Assembly: GCA_036924855.1 (NCBI GenBank)
Contig: JBAGRP010000001.1
Coordinates: 4,092,001 to 4,156,000, forward strand
Origin: Nitrobacteraceae bacterium AZCC 2146
GTDB lineage: Bacteria; Pseudomonadota; Alphaproteobacteria; Rhizobiales; Xanthobacteraceae
Length of the DNA: 64,000 bases
Direction of reading: 5' to 3'
The position numbers were made by a program, and so were the translations under genes. Below the pieces are notes generated by a model. It saw only the letters and a list, made by a program, of their open reading frames with translations. It had not been told where the DNA came from and did not search any database. Below, in pieces: positions 8,601-15,773 of the stretch. Every line of letters begins with the position of its first letter. Within the stretch, counting starts at the first letter, position 1.

Positions 8601-8932
8601 CGGGAGCGAGTGATGGCCCCGGGATGACCGTCGAGCCGGCTCGGCACAGTCACCTCGACCCGGTCGGGGAGCTCATCTTTCAAACGCCCAAGAGCGATGG
8701 CCTGGTCAGAACCGCAGCTCGCAATGATCAGAACGAGCGCGCTCGCCGTTGCCGCGAACGCGCGAGTTGCCGTGCCATACACCATCCGACATTCTGAGGC
8801 ATCGCTGTGCAGCTTACCCGCCTCGTCCAGCGAAATGCTTTTCGACATCAACGCTGGCGTACCGCGCTTGGTGATCAGCGTGATCTGCGGCACTCCGTTG
8901 TTACTGCCTTCATCGGCGGCCTGATCCATCAT
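5657..8932 (-). CDS. PrimPol-type primase fused to an SF3-like helicase
   Basis: This 1091-residue protein probably primes and unwinds the island's DNA. Residues about 120-200 carry archaeo-eukaryotic-primase features: the metal-binding ALIDFDTKG (residues 124-132) and a downstream GMHHYVLVRDG. The C-terminal half has an ATPase of the SF3/D5 kind: Walker A GQRGGGKTT near residue 720, Walker B LVWDN near 768 and the sensor IFTGN near 812. Its ATG overlaps the stop of the clamp gene by one base (TGATG), so the two are coupled. It resembles the primase-helicases of P4-like satellites in role, but the N-terminal part is diverged. The C-terminal tail after the helicase is low in complexity. Confidence 0.8.
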   Translation of the reverse strand: MMDQAADEGSNNGVPQITLITKRGTPALMSKSISLDEAGKLHSDASECRMVYGTATRAFAATASALVLIIASCGSDQAIALGRLKDELPDRVEVTVPSRLDGHPGAITRSRKFIDYRPGSPAWALIDFDTKGMPEEVAARIEAAGGMWAALLSVAPELAAAARVSRASTTAGLFRDDKGEPIPGSAGMHHYVLVRDGKDVERFLKDLHARCWLSGFGWHAIGAVGQLLDRSLIDRMVGYGERLCFEGAPRIVAPVAQNPEKRVPEAFEGEEIDSGRVVPPLTEYERHRVNEAKRAGAEPLGKSAAAVRSEHDKKLAEAISSASGMPLLTALRLVAARHRGVLYPDVALEFDHLGTVTAGTVLADPEHFVGETLADPMEGVGYGRCKAMVMKGEDGALLIHSFAHGRGVYFLRYDLKSAKAAFAQAPADAMVEHSLAILAQAELEEDELADFVALVSKSANVGVRVLTRRIKKDRAQREPEKHRASMESRADSRIIRPRPAPDGELLPTVTFVDELLAADKSEEPPMRNASGAFVQVEVKQPWALHLLTADGANSIGDDVDLMKAPAEPVLAELTPIGVELLLERYVRWEVVTRDAYYYGALPAPFINALIEFPGSALPVARAINTAPLVTMSGRIIDGVGLDRPTGLVHRIDPVLRSCVSAGAPTNEEVKSAFKFLLDEWLVDVALDPVGKCIAVLLALTLLQRALLPERPAFFVTAGQRGGGKTTLVHMILTAVLGRRAAAAGWSENVEERKKALFSYLRQNVAALVWDNIARGANISCPHIEAALTASEISDRVLGVSRVETVPSSTIQIFTGNSIAPRGDMASRSFILPLNVNRPDPENREFRHADPLAWTQANRAKILRALYTILIGGALSRPTDQVAKTRFKTWWGLIGWPVEYAAGLLEIEVDCTQLLRVGEAGEEEASAASRALTVLRDCWGEDSFTTRLVVMTLADTGSYVEDKAARAEALSDALGELIGKPLEKPTARSIGKLFQKYLTNRPVWLADSDAVAVLRKIPGHDANEYRVEISNPGQSSTSDQPGSAAATEMAARSTGKAGKVGKEGNVSAAAGQDKTVFSDEPAGECEGWRARI

Positions 8933-10071
8933 CAGGCTCCCGACCGCGTGGCGAGATGCTCGTTGCCATCGCGCAAGCTATCGAAGTTCCATTTCGAGCG
9001 GACGATGAGCGCCAACTTTTCGCCGGCGCCCCGGATCACAACTGGTTGTTCGTTCGAGGTCTCGATCTGAATGTGCTCGCTACTGAATTCTTTGAGCAGA
9101 GCCGCGAACTGCCGCAGCGACAGCGCCACCTCCGCACTGCCAGCCACTTGGGCAGCAACGCTATCGCAGCCATCGAGCGCGCAGCGTGCCAAGTGGAGAT
9201 CCAGGCAGCTGCCGTTTCGCCAGGATAGTGCCACCAGCGCCGTGTCGGCGTTGGGAGCGGCGACACTCAAACGCGACAAGGCCGCGAGCAATTTGAGCCG
9301 ATCGCAGACAACCAGGTTCGAGCTGTCCGGGGGAATGATGGATTCGTAGGCCGGAAACTTGGAATCGATCAGGCGCGCAGTGAAGCTGAAAGAAGTCGAC
9401 TCAAACGCAATCAAGGTACGGGATCGACGGAGTGTAACGCGAGTTGCCGCGGCCTTCTGCAAGAGGCGACGTACCGCAAGAGCAACCTCGGTGGGCACGA
9501 TGAGCGCGCGATCCTCTGAGAACCTTGGCGCGGCAACACCGGTGCGGATCAACCTGATCCCATCGGTGGAGACGGCGACAAGGTGATCATTGATGCTGTG
9601 CCAAAATACGCCGGAAAGATAGAACCGGGAATGACGTGCATCGGCCATAGCGAGCGGCTCCAGCAGACGGAGACAGTCCGTGCTGCTGATCTCGACACGT
9701 CCAATTTCTTGATCAATGGCAATTGGCGGCGGCAAGGCAGTGACTGGAACAGTAGGCAACCGCAAACGGCTGGTTCCGGACACTACGCTCACTGTGCCGA
9801 CTGCCGTTTCGATCTCAACGACCGCATCGGCCGCGAAAGTGGAAACAAGCGCGGCCAGACGACCGAGGGCGACGGCAGTCTCACCCGGTTCAAGGACCGT
9901 CGCCGGAACACGGGTCGCGATGGTGCCCACCGCATTCTCGGTGCACCGGATCGAGACCGCGGTCCCGGTCGTCGCAAGATGTGCGGCGACTGGGCTGCTG
10001 GCAGCGGGGCTGATCGCGCCCGTGAGCGCGATTGCATCGGAAAGCAGGCGAGCTGGCGCTGAGAGTTTCAC
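8932..10071 (-). CDS. Island-borne DNA polymerase III beta sliding clamp homologue
   Basis: A GTG at 10071, nine bases after GGAAGG and four bases beyond the previous stop, gives 379 residues, close to the usual clamp length. Three repeated clamp domains can be followed: N-terminal VKLSAPARLLSDAIALTGAI, a middle domain with STDGIRLIR (matching the conserved TDGHRL), and FTARLIDSKFPAYESIIP (matching R-L-x-D-G-x-F-P-x-Y-x-x-V-I-P). The last strand, LALIVRSKWNF, replaces the usual MPMR/L end that lines the partner-binding cleft, and an extra tail of about 15 residues follows. It is coupled to the PrimPol-helicase gene, so it probably serves the element's own replisome. A cellular dnaN must exist elsewhere. 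Confidence 0.88.
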   Translation of the reverse strand: MKLSAPARLLSDAIALTGAISPAASSPVAAHLATTGTAVSIRCTENAVGTIATRVPATVLEPGETAVALGRLAALVSTFAADAVVEIETAVGTVSVVSGTSRLRLPTVPVTALPPPIAIDQEIGRVEISSTDCLRLLEPLAMADARHSRFYLSGVFWHSINDHLVAVSTDGIRLIRTGVAAPRFSEDRALIVPTEVALAVRRLLQKAAATRVTLRRSRTLIAFESTSFSFTARLIDSKFPAYESIIPPDSSNLVVCDRLKLLAALSRLSVAAPNADTALVALSWRNGSCLDLHLARCALDGCDSVAAQVAGSAEVALSLRQFAALLKEFSSEHIQIETSNEQPVVIRGAGEKLALIVRSKWNFDSLRDGNEHLATRSGA

Positions 10072-10075
10072 TGCG

Positions 10076-10261
10076 TTACGCCTTCCAAACAAAAAGCGTG
10101 GTGTGGTCGCAAACGATTCGAACGTCATTGCATCCGCGGAACCACATCTCTTCGTGCTGAGTCTTGCGGCTGCAGACAGGGCAGCGCAGGACCTTCGCAA
10201 GCGAGTACCGGCTAAACACCCAACGCTCGCGCGCATTATCGTTGTCGTGGGAGTCGTGCAT
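10076..10261 (-). CDS. Small zinc-knuckle-like protein (61 aa)
   Basis: A perfect AAGGAG stands seven to eight bases before the ATG at 10261. The product contains CPVC, then a C-N-x-V-x-I-V-C-x-H arrangement, which can hold one zinc ion, and ends TTLFVWKA. It stops four bases before the GTG start of the clamp homologue, so the two are probably translated together. Small zinc-ribbon proteins of this type are common in phages; the job here is unknown, perhaps DNA binding or replication-protein loading. Confidence 0.72.
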   Translation of the reverse strand: MHDSHDNDNARERWVFSRYSLAKVLRCPVCSRKTQHEEMWFRGCNDVRIVCDHTTLFVWKA

Positions 10262-10289
10262 AGCGTGTCTCCTTTTTCGGCTCGGGAGA

Positions 10290-10499
10290 CTAAGCTTTGA
10301 TCAAGCCGAGGCGGATCGCCTCGCAGCGCGGCACCATACGCGTGGAGCCGATCGACACGATCTTCAAGTCACCGCGCTTGATCTGGCGCCAGAGCGTCGG
10401 GCGCGAGGTGCCGGTCAGCTTCATCCATTCGGGAAGACGCCAAGCGAGGCGGTCCGGCGCCAAGAGTGAACGTTGATCGTTGTGGGAAATGCGAGACAT
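10290..10499 (-). CDS. AlpA/excisionase-like helix-turn-helix protein
   Basis: This 69-residue protein has the winged-helix pattern of AlpA and excisionases: L-P-E-W-M-K-L-T-G-T-S-R-P-T-L-W-R-Q-I-K-R-G-D-L-K, then a short wing and MVPRCEAIRLG. Such proteins activate the integrase, help excision, or switch on the replication genes of satellites. It lies between the integrase pair and the replication block, the usual place of alpA in such elements. The ribosome binding site is weak, so the exact start is uncertain. Confidence 0.75.
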   Translation of the reverse strand: MSRISHNDQRSLLAPDRLAWRLPEWMKLTGTSRPTLWRQIKRGDLKIVSIGSTRMVPRCEAIRLGLIKA

Positions 10500-10542
10500 T
10501 CTAAGCCGTCCGTTTCAAGGAGGCTCAAATCGTATCTTGGGA

Positions 10543-11229
10543 TCAGGCTTGCGCTTGCCGCGTTCGCTTCTGAAAAATTAGTTTCGAATGCGGCAACCGC
10601 TCCGCTCTGCTTCCCAACGCGCCTTCCGGCAGTTTTGGGAAATGGAGATCAGCCCACGCCGCCAGCATGAAATCGACAAACCTTGCAGTCTTTGACTTAG
10701 ATGGACGCCGTCCAGTCTGGCGCACGTGAAAAACGTACATCTCGGTCACGAAATGGTCCGCTAGTACCTCGATGCGGCCACCGGGTAGTGTTGCTATCAG
10801 CTCAAGATCGCCAAGGAGAACCTGATAGCAGTCATGAACGTGTGTCAGATTCTCCTTCCACAGGAGGCTTGGAGGCTGATCGCCCTTCGCCATGAAACCC
10901 GTCGCCAGCGCCCTCGCGTCCAAGCCAATCAGCCGTTGCGTTTCCTGATCCAACTTCGCGACGGTTTGAAGTGCACTCGCTGCTACTTCTCTTGCCGCAG
11001 GAAACGTCTTCAGAGAATGAACTGCTTTGGCCACCACGTTTCGCGCAATCCGTTCGACATCGGAGCGCAGCCCTCTGCCGTAGTCCGCCTTGAACTCGTC
11101 AATGAGCAGTTCATCCTTGCCTTTAATGTCGAGAAGTCCTCCCGCTGCGATCCTGCGTTGCAATTGCTTGATCTCTGCGAGCTGCCGTCCCCGTCCGCGC
11201 TTCGGTGCCTTTTTCAACTTTGCAGTCAT
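10543..11229 (-). CDS. Hypothetical island protein (228 aa)
   Basis: The gene starts two bases after the integrase stop and is surely cotranscribed with it. The N-terminus is strongly basic (KLKKAPKRGRGRQ), and the rest is helical with no membrane segment; a GPGL-like loop and a tail rich in Arg and Gln follow. Proteins of this size behind the integrase of tRNA-targeting islands are often accessory factors, but I see no recognisable domain. Confidence 0.7.
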   Translation of the reverse strand: MTAKLKKAPKRGRGRQLAEIKQLQRRIAAGGLLDIKGKDELLIDEFKADYGRGLRSDVERIARNVVAKAVHSLKTFPAAREVAASALQTVAKLDQETQRLIGLDARALATGFMAKGDQPPSLLWKENLTHVHDCYQVLLGDLELIATLPGGRIEVLADHFVTEMYVFHVRQTGRRPSKSKTARFVDFMLAAWADLHFPKLPEGALGSRAERLPHSKLIFQKRTRQAQA

Positions 11230-11231
11230 TT

Positions 11232-12521
11232 CTAAGCCCGCAACGGCACGACGTTGTCTCCTGCATCGGCAGGACGGGCGCAGTAATCGGCCCAGTCTTT
11301 CATCAGCTGCTTGCGCAGCTCGAAAAACGTGGTGCGCTTATACGCCGCGATCACATCGTCGCTGACCTTGTGTGCAAGCGCGGCTTCGGCAACTGCATCG
11401 TCGTAGCCGTGCTCAGCAGCCCAATCCCGGAACGATGAACGGAAGCCGTGCGGCACGGCTTCACGATCCACCTTGGGGTCAATCCAGCGCCGCTCTTGCT
11501 CATTCATTCTGTCGATCACGGCCGCAGCGGAGGCATCGCTCAAAGGCTTGCCCTTGGAGTTGGGGAAGATGTACTCGCTGCCTGCATTGAGAGCTTCCAT
11601 GCGATCCAACACGTCGAGAGCGGCTTGGCTGAGCGGCACCTTGTGCTCGGCATCGCTCTTCATCAGGGCAGCCGGAATGGTCCAGACCGCCGCCAGCCGG
11701 TCAATCCGGTCCTTCTTCGCTGCCACCGCGTTTCCCGGTCTCACGGTGGTCAGGATTTGGAACTCGAGAGCTGCTGCCGCGACACCGTCGCGCTCGCGCA
11801 GCTCGCGCATGAACGCCGGCAACTGCTGGTACGGCAGAGCAGGATGATTGCGAACCTTGCGGACCTTCGAGGTTGCGGGGAGCAAGTTGTCCAGATGGCC
11901 CTTCCACCGCGCCGGGTTCTCGCCTTTGAACTCGCCCTTGGACTTGGCGGCGTCGACCACGGATTCGATGCGCCCACGAATGCGGTTCGCGGTCTCGGTC
12001 TTGGTTGCCCAGATCGGCTCGATGATCCGCAACACCAACGTAGTGTCGATGCTGGAGATCGGGAGATCGCGGATGGGATTGCAGTAGTCGTGCTTGGTCG
12101 GCTTCCCATCCTGGTCGATGCCAAGCAAAGTCATCTGCCATTGCGCGGCGTGCTTCGCGTTCTTCCAGCCGGGGGCATTCGCCTTGATGAACCGCTTGGC
12201 AGCCGCGCCGAACGTGATCGCCCTGGCCGCCTCGATGCGAGCGGCCAACTTCGCCGCGCGCTTGGCTTCGATGGGATCGCCCCCGCCCAGTCGGAGGCGT
12301 CGTGCGTCACCGGCCTTGATCCGGGCATCCGCAAGGCTCACATCGCGGACCGATCCAAGCCCATACCACCGGCTGCGGCCGTCGCTCTTGAACCGGAACA
12401 GCCATGATTTGCTGCCGCCTTTGGCGACCTGTAGGTACAAACCGCCGCCGTCGCCGTAGAGCCCGCGCTTAGACAGCTGCTCGACCTGCTTAGCTTTCAG
12501 CTTGCCGTATCCCCGCGCCAT
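11232..12521 (-). CDS. Tyrosine recombinase (integrase, P4/DUF4102 type)
   Basis: Integrates and excises the element. The N-terminal DUF4102-like domain has the typical LYLQVAKGGSKSWLFRF segment. Catalytic residues can be seen: Arg in TTVRPGN (about residue 260), His-x-x-Arg in PHGFRSSFRDW (about 358), His in LAHKVSDD, and the nucleophile Tyr in AYKR (about 392). The ATG at 12521 (MARGYGKLKAKQ) follows GGGAG at good distance and was preferred to an upstream ATG at 12560. The gene reads away from the tRNA-Ser, so that the tRNA 3' end is the attachment site. Confidence 0.92.
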   Translation of the reverse strand: MARGYGKLKAKQVEQLSKRGLYGDGGGLYLQVAKGGSKSWLFRFKSDGRSRWYGLGSVRDVSLADARIKAGDARRLRLGGGDPIEAKRAAKLAARIEAARAITFGAAAKRFIKANAPGWKNAKHAAQWQMTLLGIDQDGKPTKHDYCNPIRDLPISSIDTTLVLRIIEPIWATKTETANRIRGRIESVVDAAKSKGEFKGENPARWKGHLDNLLPATSKVRKVRNHPALPYQQLPAFMRELRERDGVAAAALEFQILTTVRPGNAVAAKKDRIDRLAAVWTIPAALMKSDAEHKVPLSQAALDVLDRMEALNAGSEYIFPNSKGKPLSDASAAAVIDRMNEQERRWIDPKVDREAVPHGFRSSFRDWAAEHGYDDAVAEAALAHKVSDDVIAAYKRTTFFELRKQLMKDWADYCARPADAGDNVVPLRA

Positions 12522-12538
12522 CGCCGGAGTCTCCCGCC

Positions 12539-12558
12539 TTACATACCCTTTTACATAC
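12539..12558 (-). repeat. Two direct repeats upstream of the integrase gene
   Basis: The octamer TTACATAC occurs at 12539-12546 and 12551-12558, just before the integrase start. Spaced direct repeats near int are often binding sites for the integrase arm domain or for an excisionase. Confidence 0.45.
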
Positions 12559-12648
12559 ACTTAGGCGTGAGATTTGTCGATGCAATCTGAAATGCCCTGA
12601 AAGGAAATATCGGCACAATTCGCTGTTTTTACAACGATTTGCCGTTCA

Positions 12649-12678
12649 TTTTGAAACGGGATGAAATGTTTTGAAACG
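12649..12678. repeat. Ten-base direct repeats beside the tRNA 3' end
   Basis: TTTTGAAACG occurs at 12649-12658 and 12669-12678. The starts are exactly 20 bases apart, close to two helical turns, so the two copies face the same side of the DNA. They end seven bases before the tRNA-Ser 3' end and are good candidates for arm-type integrase or excisionase sites. Confidence 0.45.
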
Positions 12679-12684
12679 TAGTCA

Positions 12685-12774
12685 TGGCGGAGAGAGTGGG
12701 ATTCGAACCCACGGTACGGTTTCCCGCACACACGCTTTCCAAGCGTGCGCCTTAAGCCACTCGGCCATCTCTCC
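12685..12774 (-). tRNA. tRNA-Ser (anticodon GGA), island attachment gene
   Basis: The minus strand gives a complete class II tRNA of 90 bases. The acceptor stem GGAGAGA pairs with TCTCTCC, the anticodon stem ACGCT/AGCGT holds TTGGAAA with anticodon GGA, a long variable arm is followed by the T-loop TTCGAAT, and CCA is encoded. The 3' end faces the integrase gene, which is the standard position of an island attachment site. Confidence 0.95.
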
Positions 12775-12975
12775 CCGCGCGCCTTCTCATGACGGGGCGG
12801 GAGGAGATTTGCAAGGGATCGCGGCCATGGCGACGACGTTTTTCTCAAGCAATTGAACAAATTAGGGTATTTGGCGACGACCGACGCTACCGCACGATGG
12901 CCGGCGCGGGAATGAACCCAAAACGGGGCAATGTCGACAGTTGGCTTGACGCCTATCAGCCCTACGGAGCGCGAC

Positions 12976-13326
12976 ATGACCATGGATAGATGGCTTGGGT
13001 GGACAATCTGTGCTGCCGCGGTCGTTGCCGCCAGCCCGGCTGCGATGGCCCAGAGCTGCCGCCACGATGGCCCGGTGGTTGGCTGCGATGATGGGCGGCG
13101 CGGGATTTTGTCCGGCGATGCGATCGTCTGGGCGGACGGCACCCGCTCCAGCGCGTCGCCGCATCCGAGCGTGATCATCGGCCACAAATCGTCGGTAAGG
13201 GTAGGACCCGGCGTGTTCGTCGGCCAGGGCAGCGGCTCGGTGCCGCTCGACGATCCCAACGCGCCAACAAAACGCGCTGCGCCATTCTCGATGGCGTGTC
13301 GTATTGTTATTGACCGGCAGCCTTAG
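12976..13326 (+). CDS. Small secreted hypothetical protein (116 aa)
   Basis: The ATG at 12976 follows GGAG at eight bases. Residues 1 to about 26 form a signal peptide (WTICAAAVVAASPAAMA then Q), and the mature part has two cysteines (SCRHDGPVVGC) and a third near the end. It is the first gene on the chromosome side of the tRNA. Its stop overlaps the stop of the convergent otsA by two bases. Function unknown; export to the periplasm is inferred. Confidence 0.65.
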   Translation: MTMDRWLGWTICAAAVVAASPAAMAQSCRHDGPVVGCDDGRRGILSGDAIVWADGTRSSASPHPSVIIGHKSSVRVGPGVFVGQGSGSVPLDDPNAPTKRAAPFSMACRIVIDRQP

Positions 13327-14795
13327 TGAAGCCTGGTGCCCCCGACCGAGCTGTACGAGCGCACCGGCCAGACTGCCGGCAGCTCGGCGGGCACCTTCTG
13401 GCCGGCCGCCTTTTTGCTGGCGGCATGGGCGTTCTGCAGCGCTTCGACAAAATCGGCGAACCAGTCCTGGATGGTTCCGGCACGCAACTTCGCCATCATC
13501 GCTTCCCAGCGCATCCGGCGCTCCAGCAGCGGCATCGAGAATGCCGTGGCAATCGTGCGCGTCATGCTGTCGATGTCGTGCGGATTAACCAGGAGCGCCG
13601 TGTCGAGCTCGTTCGCGGCGCCGGCGAATTTCGACAGCACCAGTACGCCCGGATCGACCGGGTTCTGCGCGGCGACATATTCCTTGGCGACCAGGTTCAT
13701 ACCGTCATGCAACGGCGTGACAAGGCCGACCTGCGCAGTGCGATAGAGTCCCGCGAGCACGGTCTGGCTGTAGCCCTTGTTGAGATAGCGAATCGGTGTC
13801 CAATCGACTTCGCCGTGGCGGCCGTTGACATCGCTGACCAGCTTGGCGAGCTGGTTCTGCAGATCGCAGTAAGCTTCGATGGTGCAGCGCGACAACGTCG
13901 CGATCTGCAGTAGCGACACCGAGCGGTTGAGCTGCGGTTGCTGCGTCAGCATGCGGTCGAACGCCTCGATGCGGTTGACGAGGCCCTTGGAGTAATCGAC
14001 GCGATCGACGCCGATCGCGAGCTTCTCGCCATGAAGGCTGCGACGCAGCCGCGACACGTCGGGATGCGAAGCCGCCTTGGCGGCATGGGCGGCGAATTTC
14101 GCGGGATCGATGCCGATCGGAAACACCGCGCAGCGCGAGGTGCCGAAGCGCGACGCCACCACGCCATCCGCGACGTCGAGGCCGAGATCGAATTGAATGT
14201 AAGACAGGAAGTTGTCGCGGTCATCGTCGGTCTGAAAACCGATCAGGTTATAGGCGAGCATGGCCTCAACCAGTTCGCGGTGATGCGGCACGCCGCCAAT
14301 GATCCCGCGGGTCGGCCATGGCGTATGCAGGAAGAAGCCGATCGGGTGGGTAACGCCGAGATCGCGCAGCTCCGCGCCAAGCGCGAGGAAATGATAGTCC
14401 TGGATCCAAAAAACGGTTTCCGGCTTGCGGAAGCGCAGCAGCGCCCGCGCCATGAAGGAGTTTACCTCGCGATAGGATTGATAATCGTCCTGCGAGGTGT
14501 GGATCAGATCGCTGCGGGAATGCAACGCCGGCCACAGCGCTGAATTGGCGAAGCCTTCGTAGTAACCACCGTAATGCGCCGCAGGCAGATCCAGCAGCGC
14601 CAGCGCGCCGGTACCCAGAGCCTCAATTTCGGCAAAGGGTTCCTTTTGCGCGCCATCGCGGACCCGACCGCTGGAGCCGACCCAGATTGCGCCGGATTTC
14701 TCAACCACTGGCAGCAGTGCTGCAGCCAATCCGCCGGTCATCGGTTCATTGGCCGAGGCGCGGGATACGCGGTTTGAAACGACGACAAGATTCAC
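13323..14795 (-). CDS. otsA: Trehalose-6-phosphate synthase
   Basis: Makes trehalose 6-phosphate from UDP-glucose and glucose 6-phosphate (GT20 family). The GTG at 14795 follows AGGAGG and gives the typical start VNLVVVSNRVSR; 490 residues fit the family. Key motifs are GGLAAAL near the N-terminus, FLHTPWP, the glucose/phosphate-binding VDYSKGL, and PLHDGMNLVAKEY. Its partner phosphatase lies upstream in the same direction with a gap of about 160 bases. The trehalose so made is normally an osmotic and desiccation protectant. Confidence 0.96.
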   Translation of the reverse strand: MNLVVVSNRVSRASANEPMTGGLAAALLPVVEKSGAIWVGSSGRVRDGAQKEPFAEIEALGTGALALLDLPAAHYGGYYEGFANSALWPALHSRSDLIHTSQDDYQSYREVNSFMARALLRFRKPETVFWIQDYHFLALGAELRDLGVTHPIGFFLHTPWPTRGIIGGVPHHRELVEAMLAYNLIGFQTDDDRDNFLSYIQFDLGLDVADGVVASRFGTSRCAVFPIGIDPAKFAAHAAKAASHPDVSRLRRSLHGEKLAIGVDRVDYSKGLVNRIEAFDRMLTQQPQLNRSVSLLQIATLSRCTIEAYCDLQNQLAKLVSDVNGRHGEVDWTPIRYLNKGYSQTVLAGLYRTAQVGLVTPLHDGMNLVAKEYVAAQNPVDPGVLVLSKFAGAANELDTALLVNPHDIDSMTRTIATAFSMPLLERRMRWEAMMAKLRAGTIQDWFADFVEALQNAHAASKKAAGQKVPAELPAVWPVRSYSSVGGTRLH

Positions 14796-14956
14796 AGGGT
14801 CCCCTCCTGAGTATTGGTCGTTTATAAACGGTCGTTCATCAATATGGTTCCTCGTCACCATTCGACCCAATTGACACCAAACTTGGGCACGCGCGCGGAA
14901 CCCACCACGCTCTCGACAGGTTCCATCCGCGCCGGCTTTCAATCGATTGCGCGCGG

Positions 14957-15769
14957 CTATTCAGTGGCAGGCTTTTCGTCAGCAACGAGTCGCGCCAGCC
15001 ATGCGCGCACGTCGCGCGGCTCGTCGAAATGCCCGGCGACGCCCAGCGCACGCCGCCCCACAGAAAACGCCAGACCGTTCATGTCCGGCATGATCGCGAA
15101 CACGGTTTCGTCGGTGACATCGTCGCCGATGAATACCGGGCGACGACCCTTGAATGGTTCATGGGTCATCAGTTCGATCACGCCGGTCGCCTTGGTGAAA
15201 CCGGAATGCTTGATCTCGCAGACGAACTTTCCGGGCAGCACTTCCATCGGCGCGTTCGGCAGATCAGCGCGGATCGCCGACACCGCGTCGTAGATCGCCT
15301 TCTCGGCATGCGGCGCGAGGCGATAATGCAGCGCCAGCGAATAGCCCTTGTCCTCGAGCAGGATGCCGGGGCTAAGCTTGGCGATCGCCGCGAGGCGACG
15401 CTTCAATTCCTTCTCCATCGGCGGCGCGTGCACCGCCACAGATTCGTTCTCGGGCGACAGTCGCATTTCCGCGCCATGGCCGCCGACGGCGGGAAACAGC
15501 ATCGGCGCGAAGATCAGGTCGATGTCATTCAGCGAGCGGCCGGAGACCAGTGCCAGCGCTCCATCGGTCCGCTGCAGCAGCCGGCCCATCGCCGTCGCCA
15601 GTTCCGGCGGCACCCAGACTTCGCGCGGCGTTGGCGCCATGTCGAGCAACGTGCCATCGATGTCGAGCAGCAGCGCGCATTCGTTGAGATGCGGCATCAG
15701 TGCACCGGACGAGTCCGGTGTCGCATTGTCATTGATCATCGCTTCAGCAAGGTTCTGTGTCATCGTCAT
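14957..15769 (-). CDS. otsB: Trehalose-6-phosphate phosphatase
   Basis: Removes phosphate from trehalose 6-phosphate, the second step of the OtsAB pathway. It is a HAD phosphatase with motif I LLDIDGTLLD (nucleophile Asp), motif II Ser in LVSGRS and motif III GDDVTDE. The ATG at 15769 lies four bases beyond the stop of the transporter gene, with GGAG upstream, so transporter and phosphatase form one transcription unit. The product is 270 residues, a normal size. Confidence 0.95.
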   Translation of the reverse strand: MTMTQNLAEAMINDNATPDSSGALMPHLNECALLLDIDGTLLDMAPTPREVWVPPELATAMGRLLQRTDGALALVSGRSLNDIDLIFAPMLFPAVGGHGAEMRLSPENESVAVHAPPMEKELKRRLAAIAKLSPGILLEDKGYSLALHYRLAPHAEKAIYDAVSAIRADLPNAPMEVLPGKFVCEIKHSGFTKATGVIELMTHEPFKGRRPVFIGDDVTDETVFAIMPDMNGLAFSVGRRALGVAGHFDEPRDVRAWLARLVADEKPATE

Positions 15770-15773
15770 CAAT

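Noticed and set aside
12561..13259. Minus-strand frame of 232 codons covering the tRNA
   Set aside because: It reads through the tRNA-Ser gene and is antisense to a secreted protein with a good start.
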